Assembly: GCF_964656455.1 (NCBI RefSeq)
Contig: NC_135718.1
Coordinates: 143,512,262-143,576,261, forward strand
Reading direction: 5' to 3'
Source of the DNA: Halichoerus grypus
Lineage: Eukaryota > Chordata > Mammalia > Carnivora > Phocidae
Length of the DNA: 64,000 bases
Of this stretch, positions 1-11,115 are shown in pieces. Made by a program: the position numbers and the translations under genes. How positions within the stretch are numbered: the first letter of the stretch is position 1; every line of letters begins with the position of its first letter. The notes under the pieces are model-generated. The model saw only the letters and a program-made list of their open reading frames with translations, ran no database searches and was not told the DNA's origin.

Positions 1-1434
1 CAGAGGAGAACTTAGAAATCTTGTCCAACTTCCTCACTTTCCAAATAAGGAAACGAGATCCCCAGGTGAAGTCACTAGGATCTCAACAGAAATCTCTTAG
101 CTCTGAAGGCCACTTTTTTGACCATCACTAGGATTCTTCATCTTTGGTTTCTATATGAACTCTCAATTCTGAGATATCCAAAGCAATTTCACACACAGTG
201 GTTGCATAGTAAATATTCTTTGATGATGCCTGAAAGTACAAAATAGCAAAAATTATTCTCACCCATTTTGTTTTCAAAAAAGTAATTAGCTCTACCATTC
301 ACAGACTGATCACTGAGAATTTGCAAGTAGTGCCCCCAACATTGTCCTAAAGGCAAAAATCATTAGGCAGTCTGGAGCCATGCAAACCTTTACATTGGCT
401 ATACTTTGGGTTAGTCTGCTGTTTAACCATCAGGCATTCTGATGGCTGACAAGTCATTCTGACATAACAGTTGGGTATTGGTGAACATTGGTGTGTGTGC
501 ACAGACATCACTGAACATAGATACGTAACCAGGGTATGTGCCAGTGTATCCATGGTAAATGAAATGGTAGGGTGCAAGACTTTGAGAGCTCACCTGCACT
601 CCATGTAGGACATTTGAGAAACAATAGGAAACCTCCCTCATCACTCCATCAGGAAGTAAAGATAAGTTACAGTAGCTGACAGCATCTTGAGTTGTGGGGA
701 TGCGGCTTCTCCTCGTAATGGGAATTACATGAATACCATGAGGGGAGAAACCTGGCTCCTGCTTGCTGAGTTATTTTAGCACTCTCAGAAGGAGTCTCCT
801 CGTCTCTCTTGCTGTTAATTATGTACACTGCAGCAGCTTAATCTAATTATGACTCTCCAGTGATTGCATGATAAGACATTTGCAGGCCCACCTTTTTAGT
901 TCCCTTTTTCCTCCCTCTGCCTCAACTCTCCTTCAGAAGTTACACTCAGAAAGCTTAGTAACAATTGGAATCTAACTACATTCTAACATAACACTTACAT
1001 TCATGCTTCTGTTCACACTGTAAAAGGTAATCTTTGAATGGTTTAAGCATCTGGATTCTATTATGGCCAAGTATAGCACTTAAAATGGAAGAGACTTTTT
1101 ACATTTGCGTGGAATTCAGGCAGCTGCCTGAGCCACCCTTGGGCCTAGTTGTTTCAAAGAGATTTGCAACAGGCTTAAGTCAGAAATGATAAAATTGTCA
1201 AAAAACTCTGGAATTCCTTTTGGAAGGCAGCTAAAAAAATAAAACCAAACCAAACCTCCAAAAGGAAAAAGGAAGAGATTTCTGCCTGCAAATTTTTAAT
1301 AATGCAGTTTATTGGGTCAAATACTGAAACTCCAAATAGTGGCTGCTGTGCATGTCCAAGAAAAGTTTCCACTTTTTTCCTCTCAAATATAACACTGGTT
1401 TTACAGTCTTGCAGATTACAAATCACATGGGTTG
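1..1434. other. Unique A/T-rich sequence, no gene seen
   Basis: Both strands carry only short chance frames. I recognise no repeat family. A stretch near 830-895 is rich in TAAT/ATTA words, which could be homeodomain sites, but this is not evidence of function. Confidence 0.5.
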
Positions 1435-1486
1435 GTGTTTTTTGTTTTGTTTTGTTTTGTTTTGTGGTTTTTGTTTTTTTTTTTTG
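1435..1486. repeat. (GTTTT)n simple repeat with T run
   Basis: Four to five tandem GTTTT units are followed by GGTTTTT and a run of 13 T. It reads as a low-complexity tract; no retroelement body is recognisable beside it. Confidence 0.9.
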
Positions 1487-2016
1487 GTAAGGATATTAGA
1501 TTTTTCTTCCATTTGTCCTATTTTATTTAAATAGTCCAAACTTCTGCGGTTTGGTCATTAAAATCCAGTTGGCAGAAAAAGGCTGAACCTTTATGTTTTC
1601 CAGCTGCGTTCCTACCAGCTACACACAAGCATTATTAGCCATATGACCATGTTTACATCAGCCATGAGTGAGAGTTTCTCATGACCCATCCTGCAGCACA
1701 CAAAAATGTGGGGTGCCTGAGTCTCATGGTCTCTCTGCACAAAAAGAAGGCAAAAACTTCCAAAGAATGATATTGACCCAACTGAGAATTAGCTGCCCAA
1801 ATTGAGTGATTCCAACCTTATCTCTGGTGTGCACCCCTCTAATTTAGACAAGGCAAGGCACAGGGAATACACTGTAGGCAAATAAAAAGGTCTGGTAGGG
1901 CGAGAGAGAAGCAGAACAACAACAACAAAAAACACTCAAGTCACCACAGTGAGAAAGATGGGAGAAAAGATTTTGGTTCACGTAGTAGATATTCTTTCAG
2001 AAAAGTACATTTGACC

Positions 2017-3405
2017 CAAAAATATTTTTTTACAGAAATAGAAAAATCCATCCTAAAACTCGTAGGGAAAATCAAGAGACTCCGAATTACCAAAACAATC
2101 TTTAAAAAGAAGAACCAAATTAGAGGTCTCTCACTTCCTGATTTCAAAACTTGCTACAAACTAAAGTATGAAAAAACAGTGTGGTGCTGGCATAAAGACA
2201 GCCATATGGACCAATGGAGTTGAACGCAGAGCCCAGAAATAAATCCTCACATATATGGTCAAATGATTTTTGACAAGGGTGCCAAGACAGTCTTAAAATT
2301 CAATGAGAAAAGGACAGTCTTTTCAACAAATTGTGTGGGAAAACTAGATTATCCATTTACAAAAGAATGAAGTTGGACCCTTACCTTATACTACATACAA
2401 AAATTAACTCAAAGTGGATCAAAGACTTAAATGTAAGAGCAAAAACAAAGAAATAAAGGGAAAAAGCGTTATGACATTGGATTTGGTGATTATTTCTTGG
2501 ATATGACACCAAAAGCCCAGGCTACACAAGAAAAATAGATAAATTGGACTACATCAAAATTAAGACCTTCTGTGCATCAGTGGAGACTATCAGTAGAATG
2601 AAAGGGCCACCCTCAGAATAAGACAGAATATTTGCAAGTCATATGTCTGGTAAGGAGCTATTATCCAGAATATATAAAGAACTTCACAACTCAACAACAA
2701 TAACAACCCAGGTAATAAATGGGCAGAGGACCTGAATAAACATTTCCTCAAAGAAGATAAACAAATGACCAATAAGCATATGAAAAGGTGCTCAACATTA
2801 CTGGTCATTAGGAAAATCCCTATCGAAACCACAATAATATACCACTTCATACCCACTAGGATGACTAGAATTGTCATCATATGGTAACAGAATTACCATA
2901 CGATCTAGCAATTCTACTTCTGGGTATATACTCAAAACAATTGGAAGGGACTCAAACATTTGTATACCCATTTTCACAATGAAATCATTCACAGTTGCCT
3001 AAAGGTGAACGCAACCAAAGTGTTCATCAGTGGATGAATGGATAAGCAAAATGTGGTATTATTCAGCCTAAAAAGTGAAGGAAATTCTGTCATATTCTAT
3101 GACATGGATGAACCTTGAGGATGTTACACTAAATGAAATAAGCCAGTCATAAAAGGAAAAATACTATACAATTCTATTTACATGAAGTACCTAGAGCAGT
3201 TGAATTCATAGAGACAGAAAGTAGAATGATAGTTGCCAGGGTTCATGAGTAAGGAGTTTCAGTTTTGAATAAAGAAGAAAGTTCTGAAGATTGTTGGTGG
3301 TGATATCTGCACAAATATATGAACATACTTAATGTCACTGAACTGTACATTTCAAAGTAGTTAAAACGGCAAATTTTATATTGTTATGTATATTTTATCA
3401 AATAA
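2017..3405 (+). mobile_element. Decayed L1 (L1MA/L1MB-age), ORF2 C-terminus plus 3' UTR
   Basis: Translation of 2011-2223 gives an L1 ORF2-like peptide containing FTEIEKSILKLVGKIKR, LSLPDFK and WHKDSHMDQWS. The DNA continues along the ORF2 order: the 'gggcagaggacctgaata' block near 2720, the 'gtgttcatcagtggatgaat' block near 3020 and the 'ttgccaggg' 3' UTR near 3235, ending in 'tatattttatca'. It is truncated at the 5' end and has frameshifts, stops and a missing segment near 2880. An L1-derived relic with no coding capacity. Confidence 0.92.
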
Positions 3406-3737
3406 GAATCTATATTCACACAATTTTAAAGTCTCTCCAGATATCCCCAACTGAATAGAAAAGACAAAGTTTCCTATAATAGTAAAAGCTGGGGGCTGCC
3501 TCTTCTTCATTCAATATATAGCTGAGCTTATACAATAGATATTTCCCTGAGATATTCATTGTAAATTAATTTATTGTAAATCAGATTTTATAGTAATAAT
3601 TTTTCTTTTTATTAAAAAAATATGCAAAGTAAAAAATTTTAATGACCCAGATCATCACCTCTTAATCTCCATTATAGATTTATATTTTTGCATATAATGT
3701 TTCCAAACTCAAAGACACCTAGCTTCCAAAAGGGATG

Positions 3738-3957
3738 AACCACAGATTGGCAACCATCTTCTATAAAGGGCCCAAGAGTGAATATTTCAGCTTTGCTGAC
3801 CATTTGGTCTCTGTCTTAACTATTCAATTCTGTCATTGGAGCAAAAAAGTAGAAATAAACAATACATAAACTGATGGTGATAACTGTGCTCCAGTAAAAC
3901 TTGCTTTACAAAAACAAATGGTGAGCAGGATTTGGCCATAGTTTGCTGACCAAGTAA
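3738..3957 (+). mobile_element. Non-autonomous hAT-Charlie-type DNA element (MER58-like)
   Basis: Recognised by the ordered blocks 'ttctataaagggccc', 'tttggtctctgt', 'attcaattctgtcattg', 'ccagtaaaacttgctttac' and 'atttggccatagtttgctg'. This is the full-length order of a roughly 220-bp family present twice more here (6558-6765 and 40455-40665). The exact family name is from memory and may be wrong. Confidence 0.75.
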
Positions 3958-3984
3958 ACGCTCTGATTCATGCTAGAGGTTCTA

Positions 3985-4325
3985 AAAAAGCTGCTCAAAG
4001 GAAGTGGTAACTGAATGGAGTCAGGAAGGACAAGGAAATAAGGAAATGTTATTCAGGAAAAGGTGGTGGGGGTGGGGTGGGGATAAGAGTACAAAAGAAT
4101 GGGGGAGACAAAGGGTTTTGGGGCAGAGAAAACTTCCCATGTGAAGACCTGGAAGTAAATGGTGCCTGGCATGTTTGAAGAAGCATACTGCTACTTCTGG
4201 AACTCACGGAGGGCATGGTGAAAGATAAGATGGTGGAGTCAAAATACTTAAGAGTATATGCAAAGGCCTTTCAGCCAACTGAGACCCAGAGGGTTATAAG
4301 GGCTAAGGGAGTGTTGGGTGAGGTA
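3985..4325 (-). mobile_element. L2 LINE fragment, reverse orientation
   Basis: The order of a 'gaggaagtgac'-like block, 'gaagacctggaag', 'ggtgcctggcatgttt' and 'ggatttggagtc'-like words fits reverse-complement L2 ORF2 and 3' end, heavily diverged. The G-rich tract at 4061-4082 lies inside. Confidence is moderate because identity is low. Confidence 0.45.
4061..4082 (+). other. G-rich tract, possible G-quadruplex
   Basis: The runs GG, GGGGG, GGGG and GGGG are separated by single T residues. Only three runs reach three G, so folding would need a two-layer or split-run form. Confidence 0.4.
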
Positions 4326-4329
4326 AAGC

Positions 4330-5180
4330 TGGACAATCTATTTTAAATTAAAACTTTAAAAGAGTTTTTGAATGTTAAACAAATGTAATAAGCAGTTCTG
4401 ACCAGCCAATGTCCAGTGAACCGCCTCACCAAAAATAAGGTGTACCATTAAATATTGATCTGTTGAAGGGAAACACAAATTCTTAATTCCAACCATTTCC
4501 ATTTTTGCTTGGAGGTCAGCTAGCAACACAGAATACATTTCATTTTAATTTCCCAGTATATATAGTATGTATTATATAGTTTGTATGTCTGTTCTATACT
4601 TTAAGCCTGACATTTGCTAGTAAATGACATAAGTTCTTCTGCAAAAAATGTCATGGGGGACATTTTGGTGACTTCCTTTAACCTCTAAGTCACTATTCTT
4701 CAAATTTTTGATCAATTCTCAGCAATGTGACTGCCTCAACTTGATTGCTGAGTTGCCTTAGACAAAGGGTAGGGTAGCAAGGCATAACCCTTGGGTTATA
4801 GTCCAACCTGGGTATGAAGGAGAGAACATGGGGAAGGACAGAGACTCCTGGCGCAGGCTGCTTCTCCACCTCTGACCAGATGATCACTGTCCCAGTGTAG
4901 AGAAAAGCAAACTGTCTGTTCACTTGCCTGGGATATTCAATCACCCTTTGGCAAGGCTTCAAGCATTTTTCGCTGTGATTAACTGTAAAGGGGGCATGGG
5001 ATTTCACGGTCTGAAACTACAAGCTTAAGGATGTTCTTGGGAGGCTCAGGAGTGCCTCTGTTGGGTCTCAGGAAATGTGTCATCAAAGTTACTGTCAGGA
5101 GTTCCAGGACAGGACTGCATTTTTGTTCCTACATTACTCCACCCTCTGTGTTGTTAATTCTACTGCTTAAACAGGGAGAA
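4330..5180. other. Unique sequence, no gene seen
   Basis: Only short chance frames are present (the longest is 104 codons on the minus strand, 4693-5007). No recognised domain, splice pattern or repeat. Confidence 0.5.
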
Positions 5181-5295
5181 AAGATATATATAGATATATA
5201 GATATATAGATATATAGGGTGATATATAGAGAGAGATATATAGATATATAGATATGACAGATATGTGTATCTATATATATATGTATATATATATG
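5181..5295. repeat. (GATATA)n / (TA)n degenerate satellite
   Basis: Units of GATATA and TAGATATA are broken by GAGAGA, GGGTG and a GACAGATATGTG block, then pass into pure TA. It is imperfect enough to suggest an old expanded array. Confidence 0.92.
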
Positions 5296-5582
5296 GTGAT
5301 AAGTCTCTTTGAATTCCTGTTTATTGTTTGTTTAGACACATAAGCATCTGAGGCTAGATTAATGGAAGTGTATACCATATAAGTCAGAAAACATTTCTTG
5401 CATATCAATTGTGTCAGGGTGTTATGCTCACTGAAAAGACTCATTGCTAATTTTGAAAGGAGTTTGGAAGAGAGGAAAGAATGCCCACACCCATAAGATT
5501 CAGAGTGAAAAAGAGGTAAAGAGGGGCTGGACAGGCAGTAACTTGCTGGTGGCCATCCCAAAACCCATGGCAGTAGAAGGTG

Positions 5583-5597
5583 TGGGTGGGTGGGTGG
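5583..5597 (+). repeat. (GGGT)4 tract, canonical G-quadruplex motif
   Basis: Four GGG runs separated by single T (GGGTGGGTGGGTGGG). This pattern is known to form very stable parallel quadruplexes in vitro. There is no gene context to assign a role. Confidence 0.8.
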
Positions 5598-5639
5598 GTG
5601 CCAAGAACTGCACCAAAACTGTGCCAAAATTGTTGCCCA

Positions 5640-5690
5640 CATTATTTACTTAATCTTTATGAAAATTCTGGGGTATAGTTACCATTTTTA
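5640..5690 (-). mobile_element. MIR fragment (left part), split by a SINEC
   Basis: 'ttacttaatctttatgaaaattct' and the following 'gggtatagttaccattttta' follow the reverse-complement MIR order (tail region). The MIR match resumes at 5903 on the other side of the SINEC. Confidence 0.6.
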
Positions 5691-5693
5691 GTC

Positions 5694-5901
5694 TTCTTTT
5701 TCTTTCTTTCTTTTTTTTTTTTTTTTTGAGAGACAAAGAGAGAGCAGGGGGAGGGGCAGAGGGAGAAAGAGAGAGAATCTCAAGCAGGCTCCACACCCAG
5801 TGCAGAGTCCAAAGCAGGACTCGATCTTATGACCCTGACATCATGACCTGAGATGAAATCAAGAGTCGGATGCTTAACCAACTAAGTCACCCAGGTGTCC
5901 C
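5694..5901 (-). mobile_element. SINEC (tRNA-derived carnivore SINE), reverse orientation
   Basis: Read on the minus strand, the element begins 'gggacacctgggtgactta', runs through 'aggtcatgatgtcagggtc', 'gggctcc'-like and CT-rich parts, and ends in a long poly(A), seen as a T run at 5711-5727 here. It is more diverged than the copy at 28.5 kb. It sits inside an older MIR, which dates it as younger. No clear target-site duplication is seen. Confidence 0.88.
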
Positions 5902-5902
5902 T

Positions 5903-5952
5903 AACCTTCCTTTATAAATGAGGAAATTGAAGCCCAGAGGAGTTCCTGTTTC
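5903..5952 (-). mobile_element. MIR fragment (right part)
   Basis: 'ataaatgaggaaattgaag' followed by 'cccagagg' matches the reverse-complement MIR core ('gatgaggaaactgaggc...agagg'). It is the continuation of 5640-5690. Confidence 0.65.
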
Positions 5953-6557
5953 AGTGTGGGTCCTCCAAGAAGTAGAAGCTGACATAAGTTTAGATGTGCA
6001 AGAGATTTATTGTGGAAAGGCTTGTGAAAAATAACAAGAAAAGAGCAGAAGCAGGAATGGAGAATCTTTAGCTCACGAGGCAGGCTGGATAGTGAGAAAA
6101 GAGAGACAGAAGGCAGGACCGAGTAGGAAGAACTCAAACTACAGCATAGTTCTGAAAGTTTCTGCCAGGCAAATGGGGTGCCCCAAGTAAACATGCTCAC
6201 TGGAAGATCCCTGGGTCAGGCACCATTAACCCTGTCATGTACAGTTATTGGCTGGGAGCACCCTAAGGGAAGTGTGTCCTCAGCACCAGCATGCTCCTGG
6301 ATCTAAAGGTACGGTATCTGGAGGCTGCCAGCCAACTATACTCCCTGCAACAGGTTCTCTCGGAAAAGGTCTGAGCAGACATCCCCATGATGTCTGTGTG
6401 AGGTCATACAGATCACAAGAAGTGGAACTAAGACTTGATCATAGGCTGCCTGAGCCTTCACTCAATAAGCATTACACTTTGCTCTGAACAAGGTCAAAGA
6501 AATAAAAAATCAATACTTTTATATTTTAGATGGCACTTGACGCTATATTTACTATAC

Positions 6558-6765
6558 ATCAGGTTTGGCAAGTATTTCTTTTAAAGGGCCAAGTGGTAAA
6601 TATTTTAGGCTTTGAAGGCATATAGAGTCTCCATCACAACTACCCAGCTTTGCTATTGTAGGGAGAAAACAAATGGGAGTGGCTGTGTTCCGATAAAACT
6701 TTATTAACAAAACAGACTAGGTCAGATTTGGCCCAATGGCCATAATTTGCCAACCTCTGCTTTAT
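6558..6765 (+). mobile_element. Non-autonomous hAT-Charlie-type DNA element (MER58-like), copy 2
   Basis: Near full-length: 'aaagggccaagtggtaaat', 'attttaggctttg', 'gagtctccatcacaact', 'tgtgttccgataaaacttta', 'atttggcccaatggccata', 'tttgccaacctctg'. Clearly the same family as 3738-3957, with better conservation. Confidence 0.85.
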
Positions 6766-7170
6766 ATGACAAAAAAACAGAAGTCAAATCAAAAAGAAAA
6801 CAAAGGGTAGTAAGCTGAAGAAGATTAAGACATGAGGCTCACAAATATATCAGCTTGTTTCCTTCATAATATTTTTTGGCTGTTATGTACACTCACATAC
6901 AGTCTCTATTTCCAGTCCAGAAGGAAACTAAGATATATACTTCTAATGGAGACAAAATAGAAAACATCCTTTTCACATTCCTGGCATATTCTTTCCCGGG
7001 CCAGGAAAATAGCCAAAGTGGGCTTTGGGTGACTTAGTGATATGGATTGCGAGGAGCACTCACGCTGGGGTGACTGTAAGGGGTGGATGCAAAACATGAA
7101 GTAAGAGGGAACTTTTATAAAGGTATTTGAGGAGGACTAAGAAGAACTCTGTCTGAAATTGGTGTAGAGA

Positions 7171-7330
7171 TCATTCATTCATTCATTCATTCATTTAAAT
7201 ACTAATGAAGCCCCACTTAATCTTGACTCTGTGCGGATACCAGAAATGCTGAAAAGACTAAACATGGACCCTGCCAGTAATGAGCTTATAGCCCACTGGG
7301 GGAGAAGACAATACAGTATAATAGGAGTGT
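7171..7330 (-). mobile_element. L2 3' end, reverse orientation, starting in (ATTC)n
   Basis: The (ATTC)6 run at 7171-7196 is followed by 'catggaccctgccagtaat', 'gagcttatagcccactgg' and 'gggagaagacaata', the usual reverse-complement L2 tail order. Confidence 0.75.
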
Positions 7331-10300
7331 AATATAAGAAGGCACATAGCCTCTATGAATCCATTTCTTGGATGGCTCTCTTCCAGATGCTCTTCTGACC
7401 CCTGGGACAGGGTAAACAGATCTAGCTTCCACCAGTTTGTCTAGGAATGGATTTTCAGATCACCTTTCCTTTCCGACTATATTATCATGGCACATGAGGA
7501 GCATGTTGCTGAGCTGGTATTGATGCACAGAAGAGGCACTAGAAGGAAGGTGGGTCGTCTCAAGGCAGGTGACATGCTTCACAACTTTGCAGAAGGTTGT
7601 CTTAACTGGATGGAGAATCTGACGTGTATTTACATGACATGTATTCCCTTCAAAGGGAAGACAAGATCCAGGAAAGGAACTACAGAGCCATAACCTGTTG
7701 TAAGACCCCTTGGGATGGATGGCCACTCCTCATGACGGGGGCTCAGGCTTGTGGTGAAAGAAAGCTTTTCTTCATTTCAGACTGTATCAAGTTGCCTTCT
7801 GTAAAAACAAGAAAATATGTACTTAAAACTACTAACCACTTCACTGCACATAATGCCTAAATAACCAGTCACCCATAAAACTGTATATGCAACTAAATTT
7901 CATTTTTAAACATGATTACATAGCTACATGTTTACTCCCAACTGCACATCAGAGAAATAGAAGATACGTACATGCAAGAAATAGATTTTTTTAAATGTGG
8001 CCAACTCTAAACAAACATGGCACAAAAATGCCTAATTCAGTGCAATATTTTTGCTGTCCAGATCACATGTTGCATCAAGATGATAGTATTGTGAAAACAT
8101 TGGTTAAAAAAAAAGTAAATCACATATGTTTCTTAAATTTTGTATCTCGAAAGACCATCTGGACTGTTGACTAAATTAAACAACAACACAACAGTCCCTG
8201 GTCCCATATAAACTGAGTCTCAATCTCGACTGTCAGACTATTGCTTTCTAATCTAGGAAAATTTTGAATTACAAACTATTCCCACTAAACTGAATTCACC
8301 TGTCTTTAAAGAATATATGCTTCCTCACTTTATTCTCTACCCGAAATTCAAGTCAGCCCTTTGAGTTCTGAAATATGAAAAGAATCAAAGCCATGGGTAG
8401 TTTGAGCTGTGATTTCAAAGTTCTGAAAGTGGAATGTAAGAAATTGTATTTGGAATTATGATAAATGAGAAATGCAACTGTATATGACACTTCAATTTTG
8501 GGGGCTGGTCAGTGTGTTCCCCAGTTCAGATGCATTACTGTACATACTACTGTAGGTCAATATGCTTTAGGTGATGCTCTCAACTCAGAAAAATGCACAG
8601 GACACATCTCTGATGGAGTTCTTGGCAAATCACTTGATTACATTCCCTGATATTCAACAGATGGCTTTAACCCACATGGCAAACAGATCTATTCAGTCAG
8701 TAGTTCACCATAACATTAAATTGAAACTAACGTAAGGACCCATACATGATATTTAATAGAAACACAAAGAATTATAAATGGCATAACTCCAGAGTTTATT
8801 ATTGCCCAGTCAATTTTTGTGGTAGCATATATTCCACTGGCCAAATCAATGTGTATTTATTGTCAGATTCTCTCTTACTCTTTGGAACAATAAGCCAGTG
8901 GAATATTCCACATGAGCTTGATTTAGAATAGATAGAGCAGCAGACAGACCCTGTGGCTTTGGACATTAGTAAGAAGAGACATGATTTATGATGTCATTCC
9001 TGTTTACTATGATTCATTTTCTGTTAGGACTATAGCATTTTCTTCAAGTAGAAAGTCTTCTTGGGTTGGTATCTTACTACCCCCTTCTCTTCCCTGACAA
9101 CTTTTCCCTCTTCTTCCCCACTGTTTCCCTCTCCATCACAGCCTACACATCTTACACAAACAAATTTCTCTTAAAAACTAACAAGAACCCTATGAAGAAG
9201 TGAGACCAGAGTTATAAATGGAAACATCCATCTTTGTCCTTACCAATGATTCCAGAACTTGTTTGTGATTAACTTACGGAAAAGGTAGAAGAAAGTAAAA
9301 CAGATGGGAAAGTGCAGAGAAATCTTCCTTAGAGTGCCATTACTCCAATGACAAAGTTTTTAATAGATAAAAAAAAATTTAAGACATGATGCTCTTGCCA
9401 ATTCTTAAAATTCTGCTTGTACTGTAATTAGTAAAGGATATCCACCTGCTGTTTCAATTACACAAAATAATCTTCTCCTTGGAGTTCCTCAAACTGTGTG
9501 AATAATGCTTCTATTGGCAATCAAGAAGCATTTAGGAGGCATCCCAGCAGTGGCTTTTAAGAGAAGATATTTTATTCCTCTGATTATATATTCTAGTTTA
9601 TTTCAAAAATTCTCAGATCAAAGGGGATTTCAATTGATAAAGGCAAAATATACAAAGCTAAATCTACAAATCAAGTAAACTGCCTGATTATGATCTTTGG
9701 TCAAAAAGTGCTTGAAATACATTTTATAAATGTTTTAAATGGCTTCAAATATAGTATAATACCACATTTAGTAAGGAGCTTAATAAAATGAATGGGTTCA
9801 AACCCTACAATATATTCATATTTTATTATTTATTTTTGTATCATAAAATATGTACAAAAATGATATATATGGAAGTCCTAAATGATACTCCTAAGTGACC
9901 TGGCAGTGATAAAGAGAAATCCATCAGAAAGGAATATGTATAGCTCATCCCAAGATAGATCACATTCTGATTTAAATATTATTCCTGTTTCATCACTAAG
10001 AGATGAAGAAAGAGACTACATAGTAAATGTCTATACCCACATACTGCTGGTGATATAACAAGTCCAGATGAGATCGTACTTATCTTGGATGGTCCAGGCC
10101 ATAAAACCTGGCTGTCACTTTGAATGGTGTCTTCACTTGCTCTCCTCTGTAGTTCCCTGAAGATAAAATGGTCAGCGAGGCTGTGAGTTGATACTGAATA
10201 CACTCTCTAGAGGTCTGCTGGGGATCTTAAACACTCTAGTTCCAAAGTAGAACCAACTCATTTTGAAAAGAAAGCAGAAAAAGACTCTTATCTCACTCTA

Positions 10301-11098
10301 TGCCTAGAGAACCATCCTTTCTTAGAGCAAAGAAGAATACACAGCCAGAATCAAACTCCTATGCCCAGGAATCCCACAATGTCAGGCTAGTAGGTACAGT
10401 CAGAGATGGAATAGAAAGGGCTGCCTCTTGCAATTCCTCCAGTCCCATACCTGAGTTTGCCCCAAGGCCATTCAAAAATTTATTCAAAAGCCTACAATAG
10501 ATGAGTTCCAAATCTAGTGCATTCTGAAGTGTTTGGCCTATCCTTGAGGAATTTGGGGGCGATGCATGGTGACAACATACCTCACTTTAAAAAGTTGTGT
10601 TCCATTGTTAAAGCATGAGTCCTGATTTGGGACTCTGAAAATAACTTTACATTATGGTCCTATTTATTAAGGGGCATTTGGGAAAGTGTTTGTTGTAGAC
10701 CAGCAGGACAGGGTCAGAAAAGAGCAGAATTTCCCATATTCCGCTTTAGTTTCATTTCTTTTTTCTCTTTGCAAACTTCATGAAGGAAAGATGAAGTTGT
10801 TCACAGGAACGAGAGAGTAAAGAAACAAAGACAAACAGAGTTAAGAAGTAATTGTACACTATAATTTGCTAACAAAGAATTTTGTAGGTTGCCAACCTGT
10901 GTAAATTATATGCAGTTGGGAAAAGACCTCCAAGCAGAGGGAAATATAATCACTTCATCTATTTTTTTCTCAGTCAGTGTTTCTAACACTAACTCTATTG
11001 TATGAGTGAAATGTACAAAAATACATTAGTTTCACAGATAGCCTTTGAACACACTGCTGTAAGCCCTGGGAATTCTACACCGATCACCTGTGTGGTTG
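7331..11098. other. Long unique A/T-rich stretch, no gene seen
   Basis: I find no family-level repeat match and no open frame above about 90 codons. Points of note inside: a hairpin at 8818-8912, a pyrimidine-rich patch at 9080-9150, and a block at 9400-9560 rich in TAATTA-like words. Either ancient repeats beyond recognition or unique sequence. Confidence 0.45.
8818..8912. other. Imperfect 95-nt inverted repeat (hairpin)
   Basis: Perfect 13-bp arms 'atattccactggc' (8829-8841) and 'gccagtggaatat' (8894-8906). An outer 5-bp pair tgtgg/ccaca and an inner 6-bp pair ttattg/caataa extend it, with bulges. The right arm overlaps a perfect 14-bp palindrome, GTGGAATATTCCAC, at 8898-8911. The large asymmetric loop argues against a classical miRNA precursor. 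Confidence 0.6.
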
Positions 11099-11115
11099 GA
11101 GCCCTCTAGTGGCCA
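11099..11115 (-). promoter_or_regulatory. Strong CTCF-like core motif
   Basis: On the minus strand the sequence reads TGGCCACTAGAGGGCTC. Its core CCACTAGAGGGC fits every position of the CTCF core consensus CCASYAGRKGGC. CTCF binds such sites as an insulator and loop anchor. Occupancy cannot be judged from sequence alone. Confidence 0.55.

Noticed and set aside
5271..5642. 123-codon minus-strand open frame
   Set aside because: Its C-terminal end reads through the TA/GATATA satellite (IYIYIYI), and the rest shows no domain; length is near chance.
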